From: CAZIUL01 sp964542475
GTDB taxonomy: Bacteria; Planctomycetota; B15-G4; CAYZWU01
Direction of reading: 5' to 3'
DNA: 31,869 nt
Assembly (NCBI GenBank): GCA_964542475.1
Contig: CAZIUL010000047.1
Span: 1-31,869 of the forward strand
Below, piece by piece: positions 31,777 to 31,869 of this stretch. The position numbers and the translations under genes are program-made. A model generated the notes under the pieces. It saw only the letters and a program-made list of their open reading frames with translations. It made no database searches and had not been told where the DNA came from. Position 1 is the stretch's first letter. Each line of letters begins with the position of its first letter.

Positions 31777-31869
31777 ATCGCTTGCCTCCGCACATCTCCT
31801 CTACCAACGCTATCCCTAACCCGCATATTTCATCCTCTTCTGCTGCGGCACCGTAAACTGCACTGTGGC
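31757..31869 (-). CDS. C-terminal fragment of a gene cut by the window end
   Basis: A frame open to the right edge ends in TAG at 31759-31757, overlapping the start of the CheC/CheX-like gene by 20 bp. The visible 36 residues include EICGLGIALVEEMCGGKRY, a helix-like sequence that could be the end of a signalling protein such as an ATPase or receiver. The overlap suggests an operon. The start and family lie outside the window, so I give no function. Confidence 0.4.
   Translation of the reverse strand, partial: HSAVYGAAAEEDEICGLGIALVEEMCGGKRYAEGNG

Overview
The window reads as about 32 kb of a GC-rich bacterial chromosome with good Shine-Dalgarno sequences. Lipoprotein-type signal peptides, cation-coupled transporters, an [FeFe]-hydrogenase-like protein and ATP-dependent PEP carboxykinase fit a Gram-negative-type, probably anaerobic, carbohydrate-using organism. 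The mix of GH78, GH26 and GH130 enzymes with a URO-D-like methyltransferase and an MFS/spermidine-synthase-like fusion recalls Planctomycetota, Lentisphaerota or neighbouring candidate phyla. I cannot fix the phylum from sequence alone. I see no rRNA, tRNA, CRISPR array, transposase or phage gene.

Left part (1-10.9 kb): a short, AT-richer astacin-like metallopeptidase on the minus strand, then a plus-strand series. The series is a GH78 alpha-L-rhamnosidase-like lipoprotein, a 966-aa membrane-anchored beta-sandwich-repeat protein, a GT39-like membrane glycosyltransferase with a TPR tail, a membrane-anchored SGNH hydrolase and a URO-D-like methyltransferase. Several junctions overlap by 4-11 nt, which suggests one or two operons concerned with surface glycans.

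Middle (10.9-20.8 kb): a sodium/solute symporter preceded by a 30-codon leader ORF, a nested inverted-repeat element, an SLC12-like transporter with a charged coiled-coil tail that overlaps an MFS/spermidine-synthase-like fusion, a 57-aa protein, and a GH26-like lipoprotein.

Right part (20.8-31.9 kb): a LysR regulator diverges from an unrecognised 315-aa protein. Next comes a trio of DRTGG protein, RsbW-type ATPase and [FeFe]-hydrogenase-like ferredoxin protein, which looks like a redox sensor or regulator. The minus strand then carries pckA, two GH130 mannoside phosphorylase-like genes and a class II fructose-bisphosphate aldolase, linking mannoside turnover to glycolysis and gluconeogenesis. 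At the end are a STAS protein, a CheC/CheX-like protein and the tail of a further reading frame. Dispersed GC-rich hairpin repeats occupy most of the larger intergenic gaps, including both convergent ones.
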